Source of the DNA: JAVBMU01 sp031551755
Lineage (GTDB): Bacteria; Actinomycetota; Actinomycetes; Actinomycetales; Cellulomonadaceae
NCBI GenBank assembly: GCA_031551755.1
Contig: JAVBNE010000035.1
Location: forward strand, 25,776-89,775
DNA length: 64,000 nt
Direction of reading: 5' to 3'
In this document: in pieces, positions 26,097-35,600 of the stretch
Numbering within the stretch: the stretch's first letter is position 1
Layout of the letters: every line of letters begins with the position of its first letter
Made by a program: the position numbers and the translations under genes
The notes under the pieces: generated by a model
What the model was told of the DNA's origin: nothing
The model's input: the letters and a program-made list of their open reading frames with translations, nothing else
Databases searched by the model: none

Positions 26097-26651
26097 TCAA
26101 CCGCCCAAGAATCCGGCACCCAGAGAAATCAGCAGGGGCAGGAGGCCGATCAGCACGAAGGCAGGCAGAAAACAGGTACCCAGAGGCAGCACCAACTGCA
26201 CACCGAGACGCGCCGCAGCCGACCGGGTCGCTGCCCGCTGACCGGCCCGCAACTGTTCCCCGGCGGACCGCAACGTTATGACCGGAGCCGCACCGTGCTC
26301 CCAGGCCGACCGCAAGGCCCGTCTCAGGACGTCGAACCGCGCAGGCGTGTCGACCCAGGCGTCATCCCACCTCGCCCCGAGCACGATCGCGGCGGCTACC
26401 CGATGCAACACTGCCCCCTCAGCCCCACCCACCGCGCGGCCGACGACTTCGAGTGCGCGAGGCACGGAGGCACCGGCAGCGACCGCCGCCGCATGGAGTT
26501 CCAGAAGCACACCGAGGTCAAGTGGGACGCACGTCTTGGGCACACCGTCCGCACCAGCCAAGCCGGTAAGACGCCGCTCGGCATGAGCCCTGCTCACCCA
26601 CCACGGAGTGGCCGCGATCAGGAAGAACAGTGCGACGACCGTTGCGATCAA
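26097..26651 (-). CDS. tadC: TadC inner-membrane platform protein
   Basis: A 184-residue GSPII_F/TadC protein with two membrane segments at the C-terminus (VLPLGTCFLPAFVLIGLLPLLISLGAGFL) and one at the N-terminus (TVVALFFLIAATPWW). The central cytoplasmic domain has the AAAVAAGASVPRALEVVGRA and AARFDVLRRAL-type helices of the family. It works with TadB as the platform of the Tad pilus machine. The start is uncertain: the TTG at 26651 overlaps the tadB stop (TTGA) and gives a family-sized protein, but upstream codons are also open. Confidence 0.85.
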   Translation of the reverse strand: MIATVVALFFLIAATPWWVSRAHAERRLTGLAGADGVPKTCVPLDLGVLLELHAAAVAAGASVPRALEVVGRAVGGAEGAVLHRVAAAIVLGARWDDAWVDTPARFDVLRRALRSAWEHGAAPVITLRSAGEQLRAGQRAATRSAAARLGVQLVLPLGTCFLPAFVLIGLLPLLISLGAGFLGG

Positions 26652-27331
26652 GACCCAGCCCCCGCTGTCCGGGCACGCTCGATCAACCGTGCCGACCAGC
26701 GCCGTCCGCCGAACAGGAACATCACGCCGACCACCAGCCCAGCCGTACCCAAGCCGCCATCGCTCGCCGCGGCCACTGGATTCGCGCCCAAAGCGAAGGA
26801 GAGTAAGACGCCGGCCAGCGGTAACCACAGCAATACCCGCGCGGTCGCGCGTGGTCCGGCGAGCGCCGTCTCACGATCGGCCCGGGACTCGGCCTCCGCG
26901 GCGATGGAACGTCCGACCTGTTCGAGGACCTCCGCGAGCGGAGCACCCACCTCATAGGCGAGGCGACAAGCCGCCGTGACCGCTGCTGCCGGTGGAGCGG
27001 CCCCCAGAACCACGGCAAGCGCCGACTCGACCGGCACACCCGACCCGTCGACCACCACCCCAGGTACCCGCGACCAGGCAACCGCCGGCCCCGCGCCCGC
27101 CCTCAGCGAGGCCGCCACCTGAGCAACGACGAGTTGAACCAGCGGCTCACGATCCGGACGCAGACCGCGCCTCGAAAACCTCTCCGACCACCCGCCCACC
27201 GGACCCCGAGAGCTGCCGACGGCGGTATCGACCTGGCTGATGGACGCCAGCCGTCCTGTAGACCGAAAATCAGTAGCACACCCGACGGTAACCGCGACCA
27301 AGATCCCCACCAGAGCCGTCGACCCACTCAT
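26648..27331 (-). CDS. tadB: TadB inner-membrane platform protein
   Basis: A 227-residue protein with an N-terminal helix (STALVGILVAVTVGCATDF), a cytoplasmic helical domain (LVVAQVAASLRAGAGPAVAWSRV, AYEVGAPLAEVLEQVGRSIAAEAESRADRETALAGPRATARVL) and two C-terminal helices. The GSPII_F core with AGPRATARVL is typical of TadB. It is shorter than enteric TadB, as usual in actinobacteria. The ATG at 27331 overlaps the tadA stop (ATGA), so translation is coupled. Confidence 0.88.
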   Translation of the reverse strand: MSGSTALVGILVAVTVGCATDFRSTGRLASISQVDTAVGSSRGPVGGWSERFSRRGLRPDREPLVQLVVAQVAASLRAGAGPAVAWSRVPGVVVDGSGVPVESALAVVLGAAPPAAAVTAACRLAYEVGAPLAEVLEQVGRSIAAEAESRADRETALAGPRATARVLLWLPLAGVLLSFALGANPVAAASDGGLGTAGLVVGVMFLFGGRRWSARLIERARTAGAGS

Positions 27332-28518
27332 GCACTGCCCCAACGGCGAACCAACTCGGCCCAGGCAGGCCCCGTCACCGGTGACCCCGTGCCGGACCAA
27401 CTAGCGGCCACCTCCACCGTCAAGGCGCCGCCGACATCGCGGTGGACTACACCGATCTCCGCCAGGTACCGGCGTCCGGCTTGCCCGAAACGCTGCCGCC
27501 GCAGGTGCAGAACCACATCGAGAGCGCTGCCAGCCTGTGCCGCCACCGCGTCCCGATCCAGTCCGGCCAGCGCCGCGAGCGCCTCCAGCCTGGCCGGTAA
27601 CACGGAGACGGCATTTGCGTGGATCGTTGCGAGGCCGCCCTCATGACCGGTGTTCAGGGCCATCAGTACCTCCCGGACCTCACCGCCTCGGCATTCACCA
27701 AGAACGATCCGGTCGGGTCGCATCCGAAGAGCGGCACGCACCAGGTCGGTCAGATCGACACCGCCCGCACCCTCGATATTCGTGCGCCGTGCGGCGAGGC
27801 AGACGACATGGGGGTGGTTGGGCGTGAGTTCGCGCGCCTCTTCCACACAGACCACTCGTTCGTTGTGGGGCACCAAGGCGAGCAGCGCAGCGAGCAGGGT
27901 CGTCTTGCCGGTGCCCGTACCCCCAGAGATCAGCACCGTCGCCTTGCCCGACACCAGTCGGCTGAGCAAGGTCTCCCAGGCAGGCGGAAGGAAACGAGTG
28001 CTCACCAGCCCTTCGACGCTGAAGGACCTGGTCCGCAATACGCGCAGCGACAGCACGGCACCGGCCTCACAAACCGGGGCCACCACCGCGTGCAGCCGGG
28101 TGCCGTCGGGCAATCGGGCGTCGACGAGCGGGCTCGCATCGTCCAGTCGTTGCCCGCCGGCGGCCGCCAACCGGGTCGCCAAGGCTCGCACCTCGGCTCC
28201 CGAGCCCAGGTCGAGGTCGACCTGTTCCAGGCCGCAGCCCCGGTCGATCCACACCTCGCGTGGGCCGTTGACCAGGACGTCGGTGACCTCTGTGTCCTCC
28301 AAGAGCGGCTGCAGCGGCCCCGCCCCGTAGAACTCGGCGCGGGCAGTGCGCGTCAGATCGGCGAGCGCATGTGAGCCGAAGACCTGCCCGGATGCCTGAA
28401 GTGCCTCGACGAGTTCAGCGTCCGACCGAGGCTGCGCCCCTTCCCAGGCGCTGCGCCCCGAGACGGCAGCCGCACCCGCGAGCCGTCGCCGGACCCCATC
28501 GAGCAAGGGCTCATTCAT
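27328..28518 (-). CDS. tadA: TadA secretion ATPase
   Basis: A 396-residue hexameric ATPase of the Tad/type IVb pilus and type II secretion superfamily. Motifs: N-terminal wing domain, GGTGTGKTTLLAALL Walker A near residue 190, the Asp/His-box region CVEEARELTPNHPHVVCLAARRTNIEGAG, Walker B-like RMRPDRIVLGECRGGE, and the His-box TGHEGGLATIHANA near residue 290. All catalytic elements are complete. It powers pilin assembly with TadB/C. It starts within the stop codon of the ssd gene (TGATG). Confidence 0.95.
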   Translation of the reverse strand: MNEPLLDGVRRRLAGAAAVSGRSAWEGAQPRSDAELVEALQASGQVFGSHALADLTRTARAEFYGAGPLQPLLEDTEVTDVLVNGPREVWIDRGCGLEQVDLDLGSGAEVRALATRLAAAGGQRLDDASPLVDARLPDGTRLHAVVAPVCEAGAVLSLRVLRTRSFSVEGLVSTRFLPPAWETLLSRLVSGKATVLISGGTGTGKTTLLAALLALVPHNERVVCVEEARELTPNHPHVVCLAARRTNIEGAGGVDLTDLVRAALRMRPDRIVLGECRGGEVREVLMALNTGHEGGLATIHANAVSVLPARLEALAALAGLDRDAVAAQAGSALDVVLHLRRQRFGQAGRRYLAEIGVVHRDVGGALTVEVAASWSGTGSPVTGPAWAELVRRWGSA

Positions 28519-29369
28519 CAGCGCGTACCGCGAGCGCCGACGCCTGCAGAGGACAAGCTCCGCATGAGTCGGCCACGTTGACCCCGCGAGGCCGCCGGAT
28601 CTCGATCTGACCAATCGGGCTCCACCAACCCCGCCGCCACCTCCCGACCGGCACGGCCAACCCCGGAGCGGATCTCAGGACAAGGACCCAACCCGCGTTC
28701 CACGGCCACTGGGAGCCGCGCTTCATAGGGGAAGAGAGCAGCAAGGCGGATCCCCACCGCATCCGCGACCTCACGACCGGTCAGCTTGCCGGGCGCAGGT
28801 TCCCGCACCACCAGTGCCGCCCGCTTCACCGCTGCGAGCAGCGCACCCCGGCATGCCAACGCTCCGCTGACGCCACCCAGATCCAGCGGAGTCACGAGCA
28901 AAGCTTGTGCGCACCGAGACAACAGCGCGTGGGCTGGGTCCGCTGGGTCCAGCGCACTGCGCGGAAGGTCCAGCACAACCAGATCGCTGCACGCCTGCAA
29001 GGCCGAACAGACGTCCGACACCGCCGCCTGTGGGATCGCCGGTTCCACCAACGGTCTGCCCGGACGGCCCGCGCTGACCACCGCCACCTGTCCCCATCTG
29101 GGCAGGCGTGCCAGCAAGGTGACTCCGTCGACCGCACCCCGAGCCTCGCTCAGGTCAGGCCAGCGCAAACCCGGCTCGTCCTCGATACCCAAGACGACGT
29201 CGAGCCCACCGCCCCATCGGTCCAGATCGACGAGAGTCGTTCGGACCTCTAGCCGCGCTGCGCCCTGAGCCACGGCGGCTGCCACCGTGCTCGCCCCGGC
29301 GCCGCCGCGAGCCCCGATGACCGCTACGACGACGCCCCGTTCTGACCTGCTGAACTCCTGAACGCTCAT
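28518..29369 (-). CDS. ssd: MinD/CpaE-like localisation protein (septum site-determining Ssd, Rv3660c-like)
   Basis: A 283-residue ParA/MinD-fold protein, first gene of the Tad operon, matching Rv3660c (Ssd) in position. The P-loop reads VIGARGGAGASTVAAAVAQGA at residues 17-37, in which both lysines of the deviant Walker A (KGG..GKT) are replaced (GGAGAST). Switch elements TLVDLDRWGGGLDVVLG and LVVLDLPRS are seen. CpaE-type proteins position the Tad machine; Ssd has been linked to septum formation. Loss of the lysines suggests that ATP hydrolysis may be altered. Start MSVQEFSRSERGVVVAVIG at 29369. Confidence 0.87.
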   Translation of the reverse strand: MSVQEFSRSERGVVVAVIGARGGAGASTVAAAVAQGAARLEVRTTLVDLDRWGGGLDVVLGIEDEPGLRWPDLSEARGAVDGVTLLARLPRWGQVAVVSAGRPGRPLVEPAIPQAAVSDVCSALQACSDLVVLDLPRSALDPADPAHALLSRCAQALLVTPLDLGGVSGALACRGALLAAVKRAALVVREPAPGKLTGREVADAVGIRLAALFPYEARLPVAVERGLGPCPEIRSGVGRAGREVAAGLVEPDWSDRDPAASRGQRGRLMRSLSSAGVGARGTR

Positions 29370-30398
29370 CTTCCACCACGCCCTCAGCCTCCTGCGTCGG
29401 CGACCTGCCGCGCCTCCTCACAATTGCCTGCTTTGGAGCAGATCCGCCCACCCTCCCTCCCCGCCTGTGTACCGAGGGGTGATCAATATGGTTGTGGACG
29501 GGGCGGGAACGTGACCACAGCGCCCACCCCGGTCCGACACCCCTCAGGCCGCAACGCCTACGCGAGACCGCGGCACCGCCGAGAGCCACCCCCACCGACG
29601 CTGGGAGCGTTGTCAGGCGCTAGGAGAGTTGTCAGATTTCGCGCGACCATCGTGATTGCCGAGCTTCTTTACTCGGGTGAAATTCCGTCAGGCCGCAGAA
29701 CTCAGGCGGATAGTGGTCGAGCGGCAAAAGGCACCCTCCCAGCAGCCGGTCTGAAGCTCGAAGAAGGCCCGACGAACAACTTCTTCACCCTTTTATCACT
29801 ACCTTCTGCCACCACAGGCAACGCCGAGGAACAACGCTTCTGAGAGCGTACGTCTGAAATTGGTCAGGGTAAGTAAGTCGGACATACAACCGTCCAACAG
29901 AAGACGCGAACGATCGCCGAAGGTCGACCGATTGCGCCGACAGGTACGGATCCGGCGAGCAGCCCCGCTTCCGCGCCCGCACATCCGCACCGTACGAGAG
30001 TCCTCTGGCAGTCAAGGGCCGACCCTCCAGGGCGCCCGCGCGTGCCGGATTCATCCGAGTATCAGAGGAGATGACTGGATGCTCCTCGACCAGTGGCCGA
30101 CCGTTCCCCTACCAAGGTCACGGCGAACCCTGGCGATCACTCCGTCGACCCCACAGTGCTCGATACTGCTCGATGCGGGCAGTCACCGGGCACGGCAACG
30201 CTCGGGCATCCGATTTCCATCGGCACGCATAGCTAATCACCGGCATTTCCGGTTGCGTCACGCGACCCCCAGTTGCGGTAGTTCGCCCACGCGGGCCTCC
30301 CGGAAGGTGTGCCGCAATCTGTATGATGCAACGGCGACGTCCGGCCAACAGTCCACGTCGCTCCTTCATTTAGAGCCCCATGATCTGAGGAAATGCTG
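29370..30398. other. About 1 kb intergenic region between the Tad and PFNA-type operons
   Basis: No convincing gene is seen on either strand. Open frames here have poor codon use and no ribosome sites, and the base composition is less GC-rich than the flanking genes in places (29620-29880). It must contain the divergent promoters of ssd and of the kinase operon. I looked for the C-rich hairpins of the 6C RNA that lies at the Rv3660c-Rv3661 junction in mycobacteria but found none. A TATGAT -10-like box is at 30322-30327. Confidence 0.6.
30322..30327 (+). promoter_or_regulatory. Possible -10 element for the FHA/kinase operon
   Basis: TATGAT matches the sigma-70-type -10 hexamer in five of six positions and is preceded by TG. 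No clear -35 is found 16-18 bp upstream. It is placed 72 nt before the FHA gene start, giving a leader of roughly 65 nt. Confidence 0.35.
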
Positions 30399-31292
30399 AT
30401 GGTCGGAAACCGGCTGAGTCTTACCTGGCTCGCACCAGTCGCCATTTCGGTGACCACTGACCGCCTGCATCACGACGACCTGGCTCTGCATGACCAAGCG
30501 GGCACGCTCGTCCACTGCCTCATCGGACGAAACGTCTCGCTACATCTCCAGACAGCGGGGGGTACCTCCTGGACGATCGACGGCGCGGTCAGCCCAAACG
30601 TCGTCGTCGAGGACGTCATCGCCCTCGACCGGCTGCCCGGCGAGCGTCCGAGCACCGTGGATCTTGAGGCGGACGCGGACCTCACTGTCGTTGCCAGCCG
30701 CGCCTCAGGCCGCTCCGAGGCGGCCGCAGCCCGCGCGCGGGCAACGACCGAGCCACTGGACATCACTGCTCCCCGCCGCTCCCTCGCAGCCCAGGCGACG
30801 CCCATCGCCCCCGCACCGGACCTCGACGCCACGATCGCCAAGGCCACACCGACGATCCCCATGCCCCCCGGGCTTTTACCCGCACCCGCCGGATCGGCCG
30901 CCACCGCCCTGGCCACCGCGCCCCCCGTCGCCGCCCGGCCAGCCGCCCGCCCCATCCTGGTCCGCGACATCGCAGGCGAAGCCAAGCACACGGTCGCGGA
31001 CACCCTGTACATCGGTCGTGCCCCGGTCATGCCCCCGGATGCGCCCACCGGGCGCACGGCAGCGCTGATGGTCATCTCACCCTCCGACATCGTCTCCTCC
31101 ACCCACCTGCGGTTGCGGTTGAGCCACGATCAGCTCCTGGTCCTCGACACCCGTTCCACGAACGGCACCCGCATCGTGCCGCCTGCCGGCCGGCCGTACC
31201 GCCTGGGTCCCAACGAAGAACTACCCGTCGCGGCCGGCACACGCCTGGAACTCGGTGATGGCGTCGTCATCTTCGTCCCGGAGGTGAAGTGA
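30399..31292 (+). CDS. FHA-domain protein with novel N-terminal domain
   Basis: A 297-residue protein. The C-terminal FHA domain, from about residue 190 to the end, shows LYIGRAPVM, SSTHLRLR (Ser-x-x-His) and DTRSTNGTRI, the full phosphothreonine-binding signature (GR, SxxH, NG). An Ala/Pro-rich linker (about 110-185) joins it to an N-terminal region of about 90 residues, mostly beta (LSLTWLAPVAISVTTDRL), for which I see no family. It is the first gene of the kinase operon; the FHA domain may bind the autophosphorylated kinase encoded next. The ATG at 30399 is used: GAGGAA lies 6 nt upstream, whereas the ATG at 30393 would abut it. Confidence 0.88.
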   Translation: MVGNRLSLTWLAPVAISVTTDRLHHDDLALHDQAGTLVHCLIGRNVSLHLQTAGGTSWTIDGAVSPNVVVEDVIALDRLPGERPSTVDLEADADLTVVASRASGRSEAAAARARATTEPLDITAPRRSLAAQATPIAPAPDLDATIAKATPTIPMPPGLLPAPAGSAATALATAPPVAARPAARPILVRDIAGEAKHTVADTLYIGRAPVMPPDAPTGRTAALMVISPSDIVSSTHLRLRLSHDQLLVLDTRSTNGTRIVPPAGRPYRLGPNEELPVAAGTRLELGDGVVIFVPEVK

Positions 31293-32689
31293 TGGCTCGT
31301 CGACTGCCCTCTCCCCCTCCCGCGCTCCACGGCTACTCCTATGTCCGCCCACTCGGCTCCGGCGGCTTCGCCGATGTGTTCTGTTATGAGCAGGCGATGC
31401 CGCGGCGCACCGTGGCTGTCAAGGTCCTGCTGGCTGATGTCCCCGACGCCGAGATTCAGGACATGTTCCGGACCGAGACGATGGTGATGGCCCAGCTCGC
31501 CTCCCACCCCTCGGTACTGACCGTCTACGAGGCGAGCATCAGCGCCGACGGTCGGCCCTACCTCGTGACCGAGTTGTGCCCCACGGGTTACGGCGACCGC
31601 TTCCGGACCGAGACGATCTCCCTGGCGGAGACGCTCCAGGTCGCCATCGCTGTCGGCTCCGTACTGGAGACGGCCCACCGGGCAGGGGTGATGCACCGCG
31701 ACATCAAACCCGCGAACATACTGATCACACAGTACGGCCGGCCGGTGCTGGCGGACTTCGGAATCGCGGCGACGATCGTGCGCACCGAGGGCCAGGAGGC
31801 CATCGGGATGTCGATCCCGTGGTCCTCCCCCGAGGTGATCTCCGGCACGACCTCCGGCGACGTGCGCACCGAGATCTGGGGTTTCGGCGCGACCATCTAC
31901 GCCCTGTTGGCCGGACGCTCACCGTTCGAGGTACCCGGTTCGGACAACAGCCGGGACTCCGTTCAACGGCGAATCCTCGGCCGGTCGGCCGTGCGCCCGA
32001 CAGGACGCCCGGACGTCCCGCCCTCGCTCGAGGCGATCCTCGCCCGCACCCTCGACAAGGACCCCGCGAAACGGCCGGGTTCGGTCCTCGAGGTACTGCG
32101 CCAACTACAGCTCGTCGAAAGCGAGCTGGGGCTGCGACCGACTCCGCTGGACATCCCGACCGAGACATTCATCGACGCCAGCCAATTGACGGCGACGGCA
32201 ACCGAATCCGCTCCGGTCAGCGGCCGGCGACGGCGCCGAGGCTCGGTCCGAGCACAGAACACCGCAGAGATCGCGAATACCCACGGCGGCGGCACCACGG
32301 TCTTGCGGGTGTGGTCCGACGACAACGCCCCTGCGGAGCGCTCATCGAAACGATGGCTGGCGTGGGGTGCCGGGGGTGTGGTCGCCATTGCGGCGATCGT
32401 CGGATTGGCGATCTCGTTCGCCAGTGGCAGCGGTGGCGGCATCCCGCAAGTCACGGCGATCACGGCTCAACGTACGGCCGACTCGATCACCTTCACGTGG
32501 CAGGACCCGGGGATCAAGAGCACCGACCAATACCTGGTCCGAGTCAATGAAGCGCCCGGCGACGCCCAACAAGGCACGAGTTACGTCGTGGACACCGCCG
32601 ACCTCCCTGGTCGGGTCTGTGTCACGGTCACGGTCGTCCGTGACGGGGAGCAGGGACCCACGAGCAACTCGGAGTGCACAGAGGCCTAA
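31292..32689 (+). CDS. Transmembrane Ser/Thr protein kinase with extracellular FN3-like domain
   Basis: A 465-residue PknB-type kinase. Gly loop LGSGGFADVF (residues 21-30), Lys44 in VAVKVL, catalytic loop MHRDIKPANIL (Asp137), DFG at Asp155, SSPE in place of APE and ELL/WGFGATIYALLAGRSPFE in lobe C: all catalytic residues are present. A juxtamembrane basic region (GRRRRRGS), a membrane helix (about residues 352-376) and an extracellular beta domain of about 80 residues (AITAQRTADSITFTWQDPG) with FN3-like strands follow. It overlaps the FHA gene (TGATG). It equals the Pkb2 kinase of the PFNA cluster described in bifidobacteria. The signal bound outside is unknown. Confidence 0.93.
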   Translation: MARRLPSPPPALHGYSYVRPLGSGGFADVFCYEQAMPRRTVAVKVLLADVPDAEIQDMFRTETMVMAQLASHPSVLTVYEASISADGRPYLVTELCPTGYGDRFRTETISLAETLQVAIAVGSVLETAHRAGVMHRDIKPANILITQYGRPVLADFGIAATIVRTEGQEAIGMSIPWSSPEVISGTTSGDVRTEIWGFGATIYALLAGRSPFEVPGSDNSRDSVQRRILGRSAVRPTGRPDVPPSLEAILARTLDKDPAKRPGSVLEVLRQLQLVESELGLRPTPLDIPTETFIDASQLTATATESAPVSGRRRRRGSVRAQNTAEIANTHGGGTTVLRVWSDDNAPAERSSKRWLAWGAGGVVAIAAIVGLAISFASGSGGGIPQVTAITAQRTADSITFTWQDPGIKSTDQYLVRVNEAPGDAQQGTSYVVDTADLPGRVCVTVTVVRDGEQGPTSNSECTEA

Positions 32690-32691
32690 CC

Positions 32692-35600
32692 ATGAGATTC
32701 CTGCCGAAACCAACCCAGCGACCGGCCGCGATCACAGCGACGAGCGCGGTGCTCGTCACCTGCGTCGTGGCTACTGTCGCTGCGCTCGCACCCGGGTACT
32801 CCACCGAACAGGTGGAGGTCGACGACGGTTCGGTATGGGTGACCAACAGTGCGCGGCACATGATCGGACACGCGAACACCCAGATCGCCAAGGTCAGCAC
32901 CGCATTCGCGGCCAACGGGGCCGATCTTGAGCTGCTGCAGGATCCGACACACCTCGCGGTACACGACAGGACCAACAACACGATCGATGTGATCGACCCG
33001 GCCAGCGCCGAAGCCACCACCACCGTTCCGCTGCCCGCCGGAGATCCCGTGGTCGTCGACGCCGGTCAGACCACCTTGATCTACCTGCCGGACAGCGGCG
33101 ATGTGTGGGTGTCGGACGTCAACGCACTCGCCAGCTTCGACGCCAAGAGCACCGCCGCATTCGCCGTCGGCGTCGATGCGGTGATGGGCGCCGACCGCCG
33201 TGGGCGCTACCTCGGCTACTCCCAGAAGAGCCACCAGCTGATCACCGGCAACCTTCGGGATGCCCAAAGTGCGGCCAAAACCCAAGATGTGACCTTCACC
33301 GGTAAATCCGAAGACGTCCAGGCAACCCTGGTCGCCGGCAAGCCCGTGCTCTACAACCCGGGATCGAACGAACTATGGGTCGACGGCGATCGGATCTCCC
33401 TCGCCGACGACATCCCGGACCCGGCCACGACCGTCCTGCAGAAGCCGAGCACCACGGGCAACTCCGTCCTGGTCGCCCACGGCACGGGCATGCTGTCTGT
33501 CTCCCTCACCGATCGCTCCGTCCGGGCGGCTACTGCCGATGTCACCGGCGTGCCGGCCGCCCCTGTGCAACTCGACGGCTGCGACTTCGGTGCCTGGTCC
33601 GGTGGTATCGGCGTCCGTTCCTGCGGTTCCGGTGACCCGACCCGCATGACGCTGGACGGCACCAACACGCAAGTCGCCCCGGTACTGGCCGTCAACGGCC
33701 GCACCGTGATCGCCAACGACCCGGCCAGTGGCCGGGCTTGGGCCGTGCAGCGCAGCGGTCAGCTGATCGACAACTGGACAGACTTCATCAACCAGTCCGA
33801 CCCCGTGGAGACCGAAGAGGACGAACGCGACGTCCCGCCGGAGCTCGAATCCCAGCAGAAACCGCCGGTCGCGGCCGACGACCACTTCGGCGTCCGGGCC
33901 GACCGCGCCAACACCCTGCCGGTGCTCCTCAATGACTACGATCCCAACGGGGATGCCCTCATCATCACGGAAGTCACCGACATCCCGCAGAGCTTCGGCA
34001 CGCTCGACATCGTCAACAACGGCCAGGAAGTCCAGCTCAACGCCGCCCCCGGGGCAAGCGGTGAGCAATCATTCAGCTACACGATCTCCGACGGACGCGG
34101 GAATACGGCCAAGGCCAAAGTCAACCTGAAGGTCGCCGCCCCCGGCCAGAACTCCGCCCCCGTACAGGTCCGACCGACTCGTACCTCGGTCGCATCCGGC
34201 GGGACCGCGGAACTGGACACCCTGGGCGACTGGGTCGACCCGGAGTCGGATCCGATCTTCCTCGTCGATGCCACGACCGCCTCCCCGGACAACGTGAACT
34301 TCACCCCGGATGGCCACGTCGAGTTCATCGACTCCGGGTCGACCGGTGCGTTGAAGGGCGTGGCGCTCTCCGTCTCCGACGGCACTGCCGTGGGCAACGG
34401 CACAGCCTCGATCACGGTAGGTGCTCCCGGCACCGTGCCGATCATCGCGGAGTCGTACACCACAACCGGGTACACCGGTCGCCCTATCAAGGTCGAGCCC
34501 ATGTCCAACGTACGCGGCGGCACAGGCCCGCTGTCGCTCAACGGTGCCACTGCGTCCGCCGGCGACAACTCGTTGCGGATCACCCCGGACTTCGCCGCCG
34601 GCACCTTCGCAGTCCTCACTTCTGAATCCGGCACACACTTCGTGGAATACTCCGTCACCGACGGCGAGCAGACTGCCAGCGGCGTCGTGCGGCTGGAGGT
34701 GACGGCGCCACCGAGCGAGGCCGGCCCACCGATCACGGTGCCGACCACTGCCTTCCTTTACTTGAACACCACGCAGTTGGTCGACGTGCTGGCCACCGAC
34801 CACGACCCGGCCGGAGGCGTCCTCAGCATCACCGGAGTCGGCGGGATCCCCGGGGACTCCGGCATCGTCGTGGAAACCGTGGAACAGCGGATCTTCCGTG
34901 TGACCCTCAAACAGGCCTTGGCCGCGCCGGTCACGATCAACTACGAAGTGACAAACGGGCATGCCACCGCCAAGGGTTCGCTGACCTTGGTGCAGATCCC
35001 CGAACCGACCAAACTCCAGGCCCCAGTGGCCACCCCGGATGCCGCCAACGCCCGGGTCGGCTCGGTCATCGACATTCCCGTACTGGCGAACGATCGGCAG
35101 CCGAACGGCAAACCGCTCATTCTTGACCGCAAGCTCGTGAGCGAACCGGGTTCGGGCACGCTCTTCGTCGATGGCGACAAACTCCGCTATCTCGCGCCTG
35201 ACAAACCCGGTGAATACCGGGCCAAGTACCGCGTATCCAGTACCGACGGCCAGTGGGCCGAGGCGACGGTGGCCATCATGGTGCGCGGGGTCGATATCGC
35301 CAACAACCGCCCACCGACACCGACGACGCTGGTCGCCCGGGTCCAGGCAGGCCAGAAGGTGCCGATCACCATTCCGCTTCAAGGCATCGACCCCGACGGC
35401 GATATCGTCACCTTGGTCGGTCAATCGACCTCACCCCAGCTCGGCGCGGTGTCCTCGGTCGACGCGAACACCATCGAGTACACGGCCGGTCCGTACTCGG
35501 CCGGCACGGACACCTTCCAGTACACCGTCGTCGATTCCCTGGGTGCCACCGGCACCGGCACGATCCGGGTCGGGGTGAGTCCGTCCACAGGCATCGGCGC

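Noticed and set aside
29785..30054. Minus-strand 89-residue frame in the 1-kb gap
   Set aside because: No ribosome site, atypical composition and no recognised motif; probably chance.
34069..35424. Long minus-strand frame antisense to the giant surface protein
   Set aside because: Arises from the third-position GC bias of the repeat-rich gene; low-complexity sequence without motifs.
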